From Bacteroides sp. (GTDB lineage: Bacteria > Bacteroidota > Bacteroidia > Bacteroidales > Bacteroidaceae), in contig DXLO01000027.1 in the NCBI GenBank assembly GCA_019414665.1, positions 1 through 37,748 on the forward strand: 37,748 nt of DNA. The letters are read 5' to 3'. This document shows, one piece after another, positions 6,841-15,496 of this stretch; position 1 is the first letter of the stretch; each line of letters opens with the position of its first letter. The notes under the pieces are model-generated. The model saw only the letters and a list, made by a program, of their open reading frames with translations. It searched no databases and was not told where the DNA came from. A program made the translations under genes and the position numbers.

Positions 6841-7520
6841 TTTATAATCAGTTTGTAACCTATTCCCCTTACATTCACAATCCGTATGCTTTGGTCTTTG
6901 GACAGTTTATGGCGTAATTTCGTAATAAATACATGCAGGCTGCGTGAATTGAAGAAGCTGTCATCTCCCCATAGCTCCAACAAGATGCTTTGGCTGTTCA
7001 CCACTTCATTCCGGTTCTCACACAGGCGTTTTAGGATTTCCGATTCCCGGTGGGAGAGTTCTTGTATGTTCCCTGCAAAATCCAGTTGTTGGGTGACGGA
7101 GTTGAACTGATATCCTCCGATGGTGTAGGTATTGGTTATTTCTTTTTCCACAAAAGCTTTGTGCATCAAGGCTTTGAGGCGTACAATAAGCTCCTGCATA
7201 CCGAATGGTTTTTTCAGATAGTCATTAGCTCCCAGTTCAAATCCTTTTACTACATCATTGATGGCAGACCGGGCGGTGAGGAATAATACCGGGGTTGCTT
7301 TATCCGATTGGCGGATGCGGCGTACCATTTCAAAGCCATCCATACGGGGCATCATGACATCGGCTACCAATACGTCCGGTTTCTGTTCGAAAAACTTTCT
7401 TAAGCCTTCTTCACCATCTCCGGCGGTAGTAATGATAAAATCCTGTTCTTCCAGTGTGTCCTTGATAATCATGGCAAGAGTCTGTTCATCTTCTACTAAT
7501 AAAACGTGTATCTTTTCCAT
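6837..7520 (-). CDS. OmpR-family response regulator
   Basis: The 227-residue protein has a receiver domain (1-115) with Glu10/Asp11, phospho-acceptor Asp54 (ADVMMPRMDG), Thr82 and Lys104 (KPF). It is followed by an OmpR/PhoB winged-helix DNA-binding domain (about 130-225) ending in RIVNVRGIGYKL. It lies 4 bp after the histidine kinase gene on the same strand, so the two form a pair. The divergent barrel gene at 9091 is a reasonable target. It is not RprY by sequence recall, so no symbol is given. Confidence 0.93.
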   Translation of the reverse strand: MEKIHVLLVEDEQTLAMIIKDTLEEQDFIITTAGDGEEGLRKFFEQKPDVLVADVMMPRMDGFEMVRRIRQSDKATPVLFLTARSAINDVVKGFELGANDYLKKPFGMQELIVRLKALMHKAFVEKEITNTYTIGGYQFNSVTQQLDFAGNIQELSHRESEILKRLCENRNEVVNSQSILLELWGDDSFFNSRSLHVFITKLRHKLSKDQSIRIVNVRGIGYKLIIN

Positions 7521-7524
7521 TTGC

Positions 7525-8979
7525 TTATTCGGGAATTTTAAGTGTAAAGGTACTGCCTTTTCCTGTGCTGCTTTCCACGGAAACAGTTCCTTTATGCTGT
7601 TCTATCATTGTTTTTACATAATAAAGTCCTAATCCATATCCTTTTACATTATGCAGATTACCGGTCGGAACCCGATAAAACTTATCAAACAGATGTTTTT
7701 GTCTGTCGGCAGGAATACCTATTCCTTTGTCTTGTATCTTTAGCATTACATAAGCGTTACGGTCACCGTTGTATGGATTGTTGCAGCGTATTGCAGAAAT
7801 GTAAATATATGCCTTTTCATCGGAATATTTTATAGCATTGTCTATCAGATTGCTGATCATGTTATACAGGTGCAAGCGGTCTGCACGTAGGGTTATGTTT
7901 TCTTCCATAATGAGTTTGAACTCAGTCGGCTTATCAGCTTTCAATCTATGTTGGCTGATCAGATTTTCCAACATAGGCCTCAGTTCGACAGGTTCATAGT
8001 TCAGACGGAAGTTCTTCCGTTGCTCCATACTCATGGAAAGGATCTGTTCCACCAGTCCGCTGAGCTGTTTCAGCTGGGTTTGGATAATCTGAAGATAGTT
8101 CTGTCGTTTCGTCAGGTTTTCTGCTCCGTTGAAGTTCAGTAATGCATCGTTGGCGGCGTAGGCTACGGCTATCGGAGTTTTCAGTTCGTGAGTAATGTTA
8201 TGCGTGAAGTCCTCTTTCATTTCTTCTACACTTTTCTGCCTTAAGATGATACGGATAAGAAACCAGAATGATACCCCCAATATAATAATGATAAAGAAAG
8301 AGGTATAAAGTATCCCCTTCATTTGTTGCAAGACGATGGTATTTGTCGGTTCCACCCATAACCGGTATGCCATTTTGTTGTACAAGTCATAATTGTAATA
8401 GTAGCTCACTGCTTCTTTGCCCGGCCTGTATTTTTGAGGTGAGCTGAGTCCTTGTACGACCGTGCTGTCTTGACGTAAATTCACTATTTCGATGCGGTGA
8501 GGCAGGTAGATGATTCCGCGCATGGCAAGTGTCCTTGTAAAAAGGCTGTCGAAAGTGTGCAGGTTGATTTCCGTGAAAAGGTCCAGCTGGCTGTGGATAC
8601 CCCGTTGGAAGTATTTGGTGAGCAGTTCCAGTGTACCGTTTTTGTCGATGGTAGTAGATACCGGTTCATTGATTTCCAGACCAAATCTTTTTTGCTGTTT
8701 GAAAGGCTCGGTTTCTATAACTTTGGTAATCAAAGCACTGCTGTCCAGATTGATACTGGATTCGATATAGCCATTTATGGTTTCGTTGCTTCGTTTCACG
8801 GAGTCGCACCGTTCCATCATTTCATTGTAGTCACTCACCTGTAATGTTTCTATCAGGCAATTGTCCATATCCTTCTTCATCGAGGTGTATAATCCTGTCA
8901 ACCAATATGCCTGATAGGCAAAGACGCCTATCAGCGAAAGGATAATCAATGCGGCTATGGCTTTAAACGGTATCTTCAT
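7525..8979 (-). CDS. Membrane sensor histidine kinase
   Basis: I start this at the ATG at 8979 (MKIPFK), which begins directly before the first membrane helix. A frame running 31 codons further upstream adds a Cys- and Arg-rich segment that looks non-coding. The 484-residue protein has TM1 (about 5-24), a periplasmic domain of about 195 residues, TM2 (about 222-247), the H-box HELKTP with His264, an N-box NLIDNAIKYS, and G-boxes DKGIGIP and GYGLGLYYVK. It should sense an envelope signal and phosphorylate the regulator encoded 4 bp downstream. The periplasmic domain is of no type I recognise. Confidence 0.92.
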   Translation of the reverse strand: MKIPFKAIAALIILSLIGVFAYQAYWLTGLYTSMKKDMDNCLIETLQVSDYNEMMERCDSVKRSNETINGYIESSINLDSSALITKVIETEPFKQQKRFGLEINEPVSTTIDKNGTLELLTKYFQRGIHSQLDLFTEINLHTFDSLFTRTLAMRGIIYLPHRIEIVNLRQDSTVVQGLSSPQKYRPGKEAVSYYYNYDLYNKMAYRLWVEPTNTIVLQQMKGILYTSFFIIIILGVSFWFLIRIILRQKSVEEMKEDFTHNITHELKTPIAVAYAANDALLNFNGAENLTKRQNYLQIIQTQLKQLSGLVEQILSMSMEQRKNFRLNYEPVELRPMLENLISQHRLKADKPTEFKLIMEENITLRADRLHLYNMISNLIDNAIKYSDEKAYIYISAIRCNNPYNGDRNAYVMLKIQDKGIGIPADRQKHLFDKFYRVPTGNLHNVKGYGLGLYYVKTMIEQHKGTVSVESSTGKGSTFTLKIPE

Positions 8980-9090
8980 GGTTTGGCAAAAATAGGTACA
9001 AAATAAGTATTCTCTTTCTTTTGATAACACTAAATAAGACTTCATAAGCCGGCGGTAACACATACGGCACATTTTTCACCTTTACTTTGC

Positions 9091-11187
9091 ATGGACATTA
9101 AAAATAAAACGATGATGAGGACAGTGATTATCTTTTGTTTATGCTTGTCGGCATTTGCGGCACAAGCGCAGAATGATGTGAATTATACCTATATGGACAG
9201 CCTTTTCCAACAATTGCCGGAGGTGTTGGTCAAAGGGGAGCGTCCGGTGGTAAAGGCCGAGCGGGGAAAGCTGGTCTATGACTTACCCCGTATGGTAGAG
9301 CGGCTTCCGGTGAATAACGCCTACGAGGCGGTAAAGGAACTGCCCGGCATCGTGGAACAAGATGGCAATCTCACTTTGGGGGGGCGCAGTATTACTTTGG
9401 TAGTAAATGGAAAAGTAAGTACACTGGACAAGGACGATTTGAAGTCCGTGCTTCAGAATACCCCTGTCAGTCGTCTGGAGAAAGCGGAAATCATGTATGC
9501 TGCTCCGGCACGTTACCGCATTCGTGGAGCCATGGTGAATGTTATTCTAAAATCGAATATAGGGCAGAAGCCTTCTTGGTCCGGTGAAGTGGCGGCTATG
9601 TATGAACAGTCCCGCAGGGAAGACATTGCAGGCCGTGGAAATTTGCTCTACACTTCCCGGCGCTTTTCGGCGGATGTGATGTATTCATACGGGTTCAAAC
9701 ATACCACTTTCGGATTGGACAAACAGTCATGGCACACTATGGCGGGGGACGTACACGAGTTGGATTTGAAAACAGAGGCTAAAGGGTATGGCGGCCGGCA
9801 TAACCTCCGCTTGGGGGCGGATTATGATTTCGGGAAGAAGAACTTGTTGAGTGTGGTTTACAATACACAATACCGCTATGGGCAGGACTGTACAAAAATG
9901 CGTGGAACAGCCCACAGTGATAAAACGGATGACGGTGACCGCCAGTTACATAATGTGGCGGCCGATTATCAATCTTCTTTCGGCCTTTCGGCAGGAATGG
10001 ATTTCCTTTTTTTCTCCAATCCGTCACAGACCTTTCTGGAGAAAGATATGCAGGATGTCAGCCGGACATTGAATTATGACAGCAACCAACGTATCAACCG
10101 CTGGTTATTCTATGCCAACCAGCTTCATTCCTTGCAAGGTGGAACCGAGATAAATTATGGTGTAAAGTACACTGCCACACATGATAACAGCTACCAGTTC
10201 TATCGGGATGGTGAAACAGGAGCCTTGATTCCCGATAATTCCGAGAAACTGCTTCGAAAAGAATATACTCTGAATATGTACACCGGCGCTTCACATAGTT
10301 TTGGGAAGAAGTTCTCTGCCGAAATTTCCTTGGCCGCAGAGCTTTATCATGCCGGGGAACGCCATAGCTGGATGCTGTATCCCACTGTAAACACAACTTA
10401 TACTCCGGCAGATGGCCATACCTTGCAAATGTCTTTCACCAGTAATCGTAAATATCCCGCTTACTGGCAGTTGCAACCTATTATACAGTATGTGGACAGC
10501 TATACCGAGGCTCATGGAAATCCCGATCTGAAGCCAAGTTCCAATTATTCGCTCGACTTGAATTATCTGTATAAGAATAGATATATGATAGGGGTGAATT
10601 ACAATTACACACCCGATTACTTTGTGCAGCTCCCTTATCAATTGCCCGACCGTCTGGCGGAGGTGAATCAGTTTGTGAATTATGATTTTCAGAAAAGATG
10701 GACCATACAGACTATGGCTTCTTATAAAGTGAGTACATGGTGGAACGGGCGCATTTTTGCTTTCGGCCTGTTCTCTCATGACAAGAACAGCCATTTCCAT
10801 GATATTGCATTCAACCGGCATAAATTCAGCGTCATTCTGAATACCACAAACACATTCATCTTATCGAAGAAACCGAATATCATAGGTACGTTGGCTGGTT
10901 TTTACCAATCACGTGCCATACAAGGGGTGTATAACTTAAGTCCTATTTGTAATGTTTCGACTTCACTTCAGTGGGCTTCTCCGGATGGAAAGACAAAGGT
11001 GATATTGAAAGGAAATGATATTCTTAATACATCGAATATGACCACCCGGCTGGCGTGGGGGCAGCAACGGAACCGGACAGAAATGAATTGGGACAATCGT
11101 AGCTTTACATTTTCATTCCTCTATAAATTCGGCGGATACAAAGAGAAGAAACGTACCGATGTCGATACCAAGCGGCTGGGACGATGA
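9091..11187 (+). CDS. PF14905-type outer-membrane beta-barrel protein with TonB-receptor-like plug
   Basis: The 698-residue protein has a signal peptide ending AAQAQ, then a plug-like region (LPEVLVKGERPVVKAERGKLVYDLP... LGGRSITLVVNGK...NVILKSN). A long Tyr- and Trp-rich barrel follows, typical of the outer-membrane beta-barrel family PF14905. The CarboxypepD-like N-terminal domain often found in this family is missing. It is transcribed away from the histidine kinase across a 111-bp gap, suggesting control by that system. A weak -7-like TTACTTTG ends at 9089, only 1 bp before this start. If that is the promoter, translation begins at the ATG at 9112 or 9115 (MRTVIIF), which also gives a better signal peptide. 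The ligand is unknown. Confidence 0.85.
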   Translation: MDIKNKTMMRTVIIFCLCLSAFAAQAQNDVNYTYMDSLFQQLPEVLVKGERPVVKAERGKLVYDLPRMVERLPVNNAYEAVKELPGIVEQDGNLTLGGRSITLVVNGKVSTLDKDDLKSVLQNTPVSRLEKAEIMYAAPARYRIRGAMVNVILKSNIGQKPSWSGEVAAMYEQSRREDIAGRGNLLYTSRRFSADVMYSYGFKHTTFGLDKQSWHTMAGDVHELDLKTEAKGYGGRHNLRLGADYDFGKKNLLSVVYNTQYRYGQDCTKMRGTAHSDKTDDGDRQLHNVAADYQSSFGLSAGMDFLFFSNPSQTFLEKDMQDVSRTLNYDSNQRINRWLFYANQLHSLQGGTEINYGVKYTATHDNSYQFYRDGETGALIPDNSEKLLRKEYTLNMYTGASHSFGKKFSAEISLAAELYHAGERHSWMLYPTVNTTYTPADGHTLQMSFTSNRKYPAYWQLQPIIQYVDSYTEAHGNPDLKPSSNYSLDLNYLYKNRYMIGVNYNYTPDYFVQLPYQLPDRLAEVNQFVNYDFQKRWTIQTMASYKVSTWWNGRIFAFGLFSHDKNSHFHDIAFNRHKFSVILNTTNTFILSKKPNIIGTLAGFYQSRAIQGVYNLSPICNVSTSLQWASPDGKTKVILKGNDILNTSNMTTRLAWGQQRNRTEMNWDNRSFTFSFLYKFGGYKEKKRTDVDTKRLGR

Positions 11188-11193
11188 TTTTTT

Positions 11194-11217
11194 AGTGGTT
11201 AGTAATCACTAACCACT
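11194..11217. terminator. Bidirectional hairpin terminator
   Basis: AGTGGTTAGT (11194-11203) and ACTAACCACT (11208-11217) form a perfect 10-bp stem with a four-base loop. It is preceded by a T run on the plus strand, which is the A run needed for one direction. It separates the convergent barrel and sufE genes. Confidence 0.7.
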
Positions 11218-11222
11218 AATCA

Positions 11223-11651
11223 CTAGTTCGCCATTTTTGCCTTGAAAGCCAGCGCATACATACGCATCTGTTTTACCATTGCCAGCAAGCCATTGCTGCG
11301 GGTGGGCGACAGATGTTCTTTCAAACCTATCTTCTCTATAAAGTATAAATCACTGCTTAATATTTCATCCGGAGTATGTCCGCTGACTACTTTGATAAGC
11401 AGGGCAATGATACCTTTTACAATCAAGGCGTCACTTTCCGCCTGGAACACCACTTTGCCGTCTTCCATATCGGCTTGCAGCCATACGCGGCTCTGGCAAC
11501 CGTCTATCAGGTTTTGTTCTGTTTTATATTCGGGGGCGAGTGGTTCCTGCTCGTTACCCAAATCTATGAGCAATTGATACTTGTCCATCCAGTCATCAAA
11601 ATCACTGAACTCTTCTATCACTTCGTTCTGAAGTTCGTTTATTGTTTTCAT
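11223..11651 (-). CDS. sufE: SufE-family sulfur acceptor protein
   Basis: The 142-residue cytosolic protein matches SufE/CsdE along its whole length. The N-terminal helix is followed by LIDGCQSRVWL with the persulfide-accepting Cys52, then a helical core, with LSPTRSNGLLAMVKQM near the C-terminus. SufE takes sulfane sulfur from the SufS cysteine desulfurase and passes it to the SufBCD scaffold for Fe-S cluster assembly. Suf genes are not in this window. It lies 11 bp after the M28 gene on the same strand, so the two probably share a transcript, although their roles do not obviously connect. Confidence 0.93.
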   Translation of the reverse strand: MKTINELQNEVIEEFSDFDDWMDKYQLLIDLGNEQEPLAPEYKTEQNLIDGCQSRVWLQADMEDGKVVFQAESDALIVKGIIALLIKVVSGHTPDEILSSDLYFIEKIGLKEHLSPTRSNGLLAMVKQMRMYALAFKAKMAN

Positions 11652-11662
11652 TATTTTATCAT

Positions 11663-12667
11663 TTATTTCTCATTATAAATCACATCCATCACTGTTTGTC
11701 CTACCGCTTTCAGCGTGTTACGGTCAATGTTTTCCATCGTATCGTTTACCGTATGCCAGAAAGAGCCGAAAGAACTTTGCGGATTGTCGGCATCATAGTT
11801 AATGATGTCCACACACGGGATACGCGCCAACTTGTTGACATAGATATGGTCGTCCACCGTCTCACCGCCGTCTTCTTTTACAAAATATTTGCCATATCCC
11901 AGCTCATGTGCCTTTTTCCAGATTTTCTTCATTTCGGAACGGGCGGTGCGGGCCGAGTAACCTTCATAATAGAACGTGGCATCTTTTCCTCCTACCATAT
12001 CCAGCAAGATTCCATAGCGTGCATTATAGTTCTGAACATGTGGGGTACGTGCCCAGTATTGTGATCCAAGACACCAAGTGTCTTGTTTGTACTTGCCGTC
12101 ATAAAATTCGGGAATTCCATAATCCTCCGAATCGAAAAATACGATATCTATACCTAGGGCAGGTTGTTCCTTCTGTATCTGACGGGCGATTTCCAGCAGC
12201 ACCCCCACACCGCTGGCACCATCATTCACTCCCAGTATAGGAGTATGGTGATTCTTCGGGTCGGGATCATTGTCGGCATACGGGCGGCTGTCCCAATGGG
12301 CGCAAAGCAGGATACGTTTTTTACTTTCGGGCTTGTAAGCACCGATAATGTTGCGTGATTTCAGTATCGTACCGTCGTATGCTATCAGATCGGCATATTG
12401 ATTGTATACCTTGGCGCCGAATTTTTCCAATTGTCCTGCCAGATATTCCCCACATTCTTTGTGCGCCTGTGTGTTGGGAACACGGGGACCGAAGTCTGCT
12501 TGTACCTGAATGTACTGGTAGGCGCTGTCTGCATCGAACTCGGGAGCCTTGATCACTTCTTTGTCTACGGTTTCTGTCCGGTCGTTTCTGCTTTTACTGT
12601 TTCCGCACGAAACGGCTGTCAATACAAGCAGCAAGAACGGGATTACTAAAACATTTCTTATCTTCAT
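11663..12667 (-). CDS. M28-family zinc lipoprotein, probable glutaminyl-peptide cyclotransferase (type II QC)
   Basis: The 334-residue protein has a lipobox ending at Cys21 (AVSC). The M28 fold shows HWDSRP (His124, Asp126), GVNDGASG (Asp149), FFDSEDYG (Glu181), DDHIYV (Asp272/273) and FWHTVNDTMENI (His305). The single-zinc pattern and HTxND near the C-terminus resemble glutaminyl cyclases of the mammalian and Porphyromonas type, which convert N-terminal Gln of exported proteins to pyroglutamate. In Bacteroidales many exported proteins start with Gln after signal cleavage, so this is a sensible housekeeping role. An aminopeptidase remains the alternative. It is lipid-anchored in the envelope. 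Confidence 0.82.
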   Translation of the reverse strand: MKIRNVLVIPFLLLVLTAVSCGNSKSRNDRTETVDKEVIKAPEFDADSAYQYIQVQADFGPRVPNTQAHKECGEYLAGQLEKFGAKVYNQYADLIAYDGTILKSRNIIGAYKPESKKRILLCAHWDSRPYADNDPDPKNHHTPILGVNDGASGVGVLLEIARQIQKEQPALGIDIVFFDSEDYGIPEFYDGKYKQDTWCLGSQYWARTPHVQNYNARYGILLDMVGGKDATFYYEGYSARTARSEMKKIWKKAHELGYGKYFVKEDGGETVDDHIYVNKLARIPCVDIINYDADNPQSSFGSFWHTVNDTMENIDRNTLKAVGQTVMDVIYNEK

Positions 12668-12725
12668 ACTTATTCTTCTGTTATTTATTTGTGCATTATC
12701 CTTTATATAGAAGGGGGCTGCGCCG

Positions 12726-12733
12726 CAAAGTTA
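12726..12733 (-). promoter_or_regulatory. -7 box of the M28/sufE transcript
   Basis: Minus-strand TAACTTTG fits TAnnTTTG and would start transcription near 12719, about 52 bases before the M28 start. It lies just past the end of the upstream GATase-M19 gene, so M28-sufE need not rely on read-through. No clear -33 TTTG is seen. Confidence 0.45.
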
Positions 12734-12735
12734 CG

Positions 12736-14493
12736 TTATTTTCTTTGTACTTCTTCCATAACGCGCAGGAAGTTTCCACCCCAAATGAGGCGGATATTTT
12801 CTTCACTGTATCTTTCCAACAGCAGCCGGCGTGTAAAGTTTATCAATTCTGATGCTGAAGCGCAGCCTGTGATGCCGCCGTCACCGTCAAAATCGGTTCC
12901 TATCCCTACATGTTCTATGCCCATGACATTTACCATGTGGTTCAGATGCTCGATGGCATCCTTGATGGTAGCTTCTCCGTTCTTGCGCAGGAATCCGCCA
13001 TACATACATACCTGTGCCACCCCCCCCTTGGCTGCCAATGCTTTCAATTGGTCATCCGTCAGATTGCGCGGATGGTCGCAAAGGGCACGGGCCGAAGAAT
13101 GAGAGGCTACGATCGGTTTGCCGCTGATTGCCAGTGCATCATAGAAACTTTTCTCTCCGGCATGAGAAACATCTACCATCATTCCCACACGGTTCATTTC
13201 TTTTATCACCTGTTCACCGAATGTGCTTACGCCCAGTCCTTCCTCATTATAACGGGCAGAGCCGCAGATATCATTATTTCCGTTGTGGCAAAGTGTCATG
13301 TACACCACGCCACGATGGCGGAAACGTTCTACATTCGTGATATCCTTGCCAATGGCATATCCGTTTTCAATGCCCAGCATGACAGCCTTTTTCCCTGCTT
13401 TTTTCAAACGGCACAGATCAGCGGGAGTATATGCTATATCTACGGCTGTACAGTTCTTGGCAACCATCTCCTCTATTTCGTTCAGGATGCGGTCTGCTTT
13501 GGCAGTAGCGGCCGATAAGGCTTCATCGGTACGTTCCAATTGCTTCAGGTAAGCCACCATGATGGTCGCGTCCAGATGTCCTTCCGTCATCTTATGCAGG
13601 TCTACCAGGATTTTCTTGTCACGGGTGGCGAAGTTTATTCCTTGATCGAAGAACATGGGAGTGTCGCAATGTGAATCCAGCGTTATCATGCGGCTGTGAA
13701 GTTTTTTGGCTTCTCTGAAAGAAGTGGATTCCTGTATAAGCCAGTGGAATACCGGCATCATACAGGTATTGTTTTCCAGAATGAAACATTCCGGATGCCA
13801 TTGTACTCCCATCATGGACTTGCATTCGGTAGATTCCATCGCTTCAATGACTCCGTCGGATGAGCGGGCAGTTACCCTGAAACCCGGCGCAACCTCCTTT
13901 ACCGCCTGATGGTGAAACGAATTGACTGGCAATATTTCTGTTTCAAACAATTTATAGAGTAAGGAATCTTTCTCTATCCGGACCGTATGCGAGGCATATC
14001 CCCGTCCCAAATCCTGATCGTGTTTGATCCGTTCCCCTTCCATCTGTACGTGGATATCCTGATACAGGCTGCCTCCAAAAGCGGCGTTCATCACCTGTAT
14101 GCCGCGGCATATTCCCAGAATCGGTATCTGCCGGTCGGCGGCCAGTTTGGCAAGCAATAACTCCTGACGATCCCTCCGGGGATTTATACTGTGTAATTCC
14201 TTTATCGGTTCTTCTCCAAGGAACAAGGGATTGATATCCGCACCGCCGGTCAGTAGCAAGCCATCCAATGCATTCAGTGAGTTTATCAAACTGTTAGTTT
14301 CGTCAACAGGAGGAATAATGAAAGGAATACCTCCTGCTTTCAGAATGGAAGTGAAATATCCTTCCAGCAAAGTACATGCGCCTTCCTGGAAGTTTCCGGT
14401 AAGCCCTATGACTGGAGCATCTTTGTGGCAGGGAAAGGTGCGGTGTATGGCATCGTACTCGGCTGAAATGTCAAATGTTTGAAACGTTTTCAT
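12736..14493 (-). CDS. Fusion of class I glutamine amidotransferase-like (C26) hydrolase and M19 membrane-dipeptidase-type metallopeptidase
   Basis: The 585-residue protein holds two complete enzymes. Residues about 26-250 match gamma-glutamyl-GABA hydrolases of the PuuD/C26 family: GLLLTGGADI, nucleophile Cys129 in GICRG, and His233-Glu235 in WHPE. Residues about 265-583 match renal-dipeptidase M19 enzymes: DSHCD (His275, Asp277), Glu376 in GIENG, DVSH (His444), SHSSAR (His465) and GTDFDG (Asp534). All catalytic residues seem present in both halves. There is no signal peptide, so it should be cytosolic. A joint role in breaking gamma-glutamyl compounds and then the released dipeptide is attractive but inferred. 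A read-through or assembly artefact is unlikely, since one frame runs through with a normal linker. Confidence 0.9.
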   Translation of the reverse strand: MKTFQTFDISAEYDAIHRTFPCHKDAPVIGLTGNFQEGACTLLEGYFTSILKAGGIPFIIPPVDETNSLINSLNALDGLLLTGGADINPLFLGEEPIKELHSINPRRDRQELLLAKLAADRQIPILGICRGIQVMNAAFGGSLYQDIHVQMEGERIKHDQDLGRGYASHTVRIEKDSLLYKLFETEILPVNSFHHQAVKEVAPGFRVTARSSDGVIEAMESTECKSMMGVQWHPECFILENNTCMMPVFHWLIQESTSFREAKKLHSRMITLDSHCDTPMFFDQGINFATRDKKILVDLHKMTEGHLDATIMVAYLKQLERTDEALSAATAKADRILNEIEEMVAKNCTAVDIAYTPADLCRLKKAGKKAVMLGIENGYAIGKDITNVERFRHRGVVYMTLCHNGNNDICGSARYNEEGLGVSTFGEQVIKEMNRVGMMVDVSHAGEKSFYDALAISGKPIVASHSSARALCDHPRNLTDDQLKALAAKGGVAQVCMYGGFLRKNGEATIKDAIEHLNHMVNVMGIEHVGIGTDFDGDGGITGCASASELINFTRRLLLERYSEENIRLIWGGNFLRVMEEVQRK

Positions 14494-14519
14494 AAGTTAA
14501 ATTATTCGTAGAAACTAAG

Positions 14520-14527
14520 CAAAGATA
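14520..14527 (-). promoter_or_regulatory. -7 box of the GATase-M19 fusion gene
   Basis: Minus-strand TATCTTTG fits the -7 consensus and lies 26 bp before the start at 14493. A weaker plus-strand CATATTTG at 14551-14558 could serve the divergent ptb gene. Confidence 0.45.
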
Positions 14528-14569
14528 GGGATAAATTCAGATTTATTTTTCATATTTGCTAAAAATCTA

Positions 14570-15484
14570 ATGACCATGGAACCTATACAAGACTTCGCCG
14601 GCCTGATATGCCGTTTGCGTTCGTTGAAGGAGCGGAAACGTGTGGTGGTTGTTTGCCCCAATGACCCTCATACCGAATACGTTATAACCCGCAGTTTGCA
14701 CGAAGGCTTTGCCGATTTCTTATTGGTGGCGGATACGCCCCATTTGCTGAACTCGGAATATATCCGCCTTCAATATCCGGATCATGTGAAAGTATACGAG
14801 GCGACAAGTCCCGATAAAGCAGCCCAGGAAGCTGTTTCGCTGATACGTGAGGGACATGCGGACGTGTTGATGAAAGGGATTATCAATACGGATAATTTAT
14901 TGCGGGCCGTGCTTAATAAGGAACATGGTATCCTGCCGAAAGGGAATGTGCTGAGCCATATCACGGTGGCACAGATCCCGATGTACAAGAAATTGCTGTT
15001 CTTCTCGGATGCGGCGGTCATTCCCCGTCCTACCTTGGAACAATTCGAGGCGATGCTGCGGTATGATCTGGAGGTATGCCGCCGCATGGGAATAGAAGCT
15101 CCCCGTGTGGCCTTGATTCATTGTACGGAAAAAGTAAACGAGAAATTCCCTCATACACTGGATTATGTGACTTTAAAGGAACGTGCCGCCGCCGGTGCTT
15201 ACGGAAACATGTACTTGGACGGGCCCATGGATGTGAAGACGGCATGTGATGCGCATAGCGGTGAGGTGAAAGGAATCAGCTCGCCGGTGGTGGGACATGC
15301 GGATTTGTTGATCTTTCCCAATATCGAGTCGGGAAATACATTCTATAAAACGGTGTCGTTGTTTGGTGACGCCAACATGGCAGGCATGTTGCGAGGTACT
15401 ACTTCTCCTGTAGTGGTTCCTTCGCGTGCCGATTCCGGTAATTCGAAATATTATAGTCTGGCATTGGCCTGCGTGGCCGGATAA
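14570..15484 (+). CDS. ptb: Phosphate butyryltransferase / phosphate acyltransferase
   Basis: The 304-residue cytosolic enzyme matches the phosphate acetyl/butyryltransferase family along its length: VVVVCPNDPHTEYVITRSL at the start, LMKGIINTDNLLRAVLNKEHGI in the middle, and GNTFYKTVSLFGDANMAGMLRGTTSPVVVPSRADS at the end. It interconverts acyl-CoA plus phosphate with acyl-phosphate plus CoA. The kinase gene follows 12 bp downstream, forming the usual ptb-buk pair. In Bacteroidales this pair may handle branched or propionyl-type acyl groups rather than classical butyrate. The start is ATG at 14570 or 14576. Confidence 0.9.
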   Translation: MTMEPIQDFAGLICRLRSLKERKRVVVVCPNDPHTEYVITRSLHEGFADFLLVADTPHLLNSEYIRLQYPDHVKVYEATSPDKAAQEAVSLIREGHADVLMKGIINTDNLLRAVLNKEHGILPKGNVLSHITVAQIPMYKKLLFFSDAAVIPRPTLEQFEAMLRYDLEVCRRMGIEAPRVALIHCTEKVNEKFPHTLDYVTLKERAAAGAYGNMYLDGPMDVKTACDAHSGEVKGISSPVVGHADLLIFPNIESGNTFYKTVSLFGDANMAGMLRGTTSPVVVPSRADSGNSKYYSLALACVAG

Positions 15485-15496
15485 AACCTTTAAATT

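Noticed and set aside
8980..9072. Upstream extension of the histidine kinase by 31 codons
   Set aside because: The extension precedes the first membrane helix with an unnatural Cys/Arg-rich sequence and covers the likely promoter region of a divergent gene pair.
11194..11217. Transposon end or attachment repeat at ATCACTAACCACTAATCACTAG
   Set aside because: It fits a simple hairpin terminator between convergent genes, and no matching copy or mobile gene is near.
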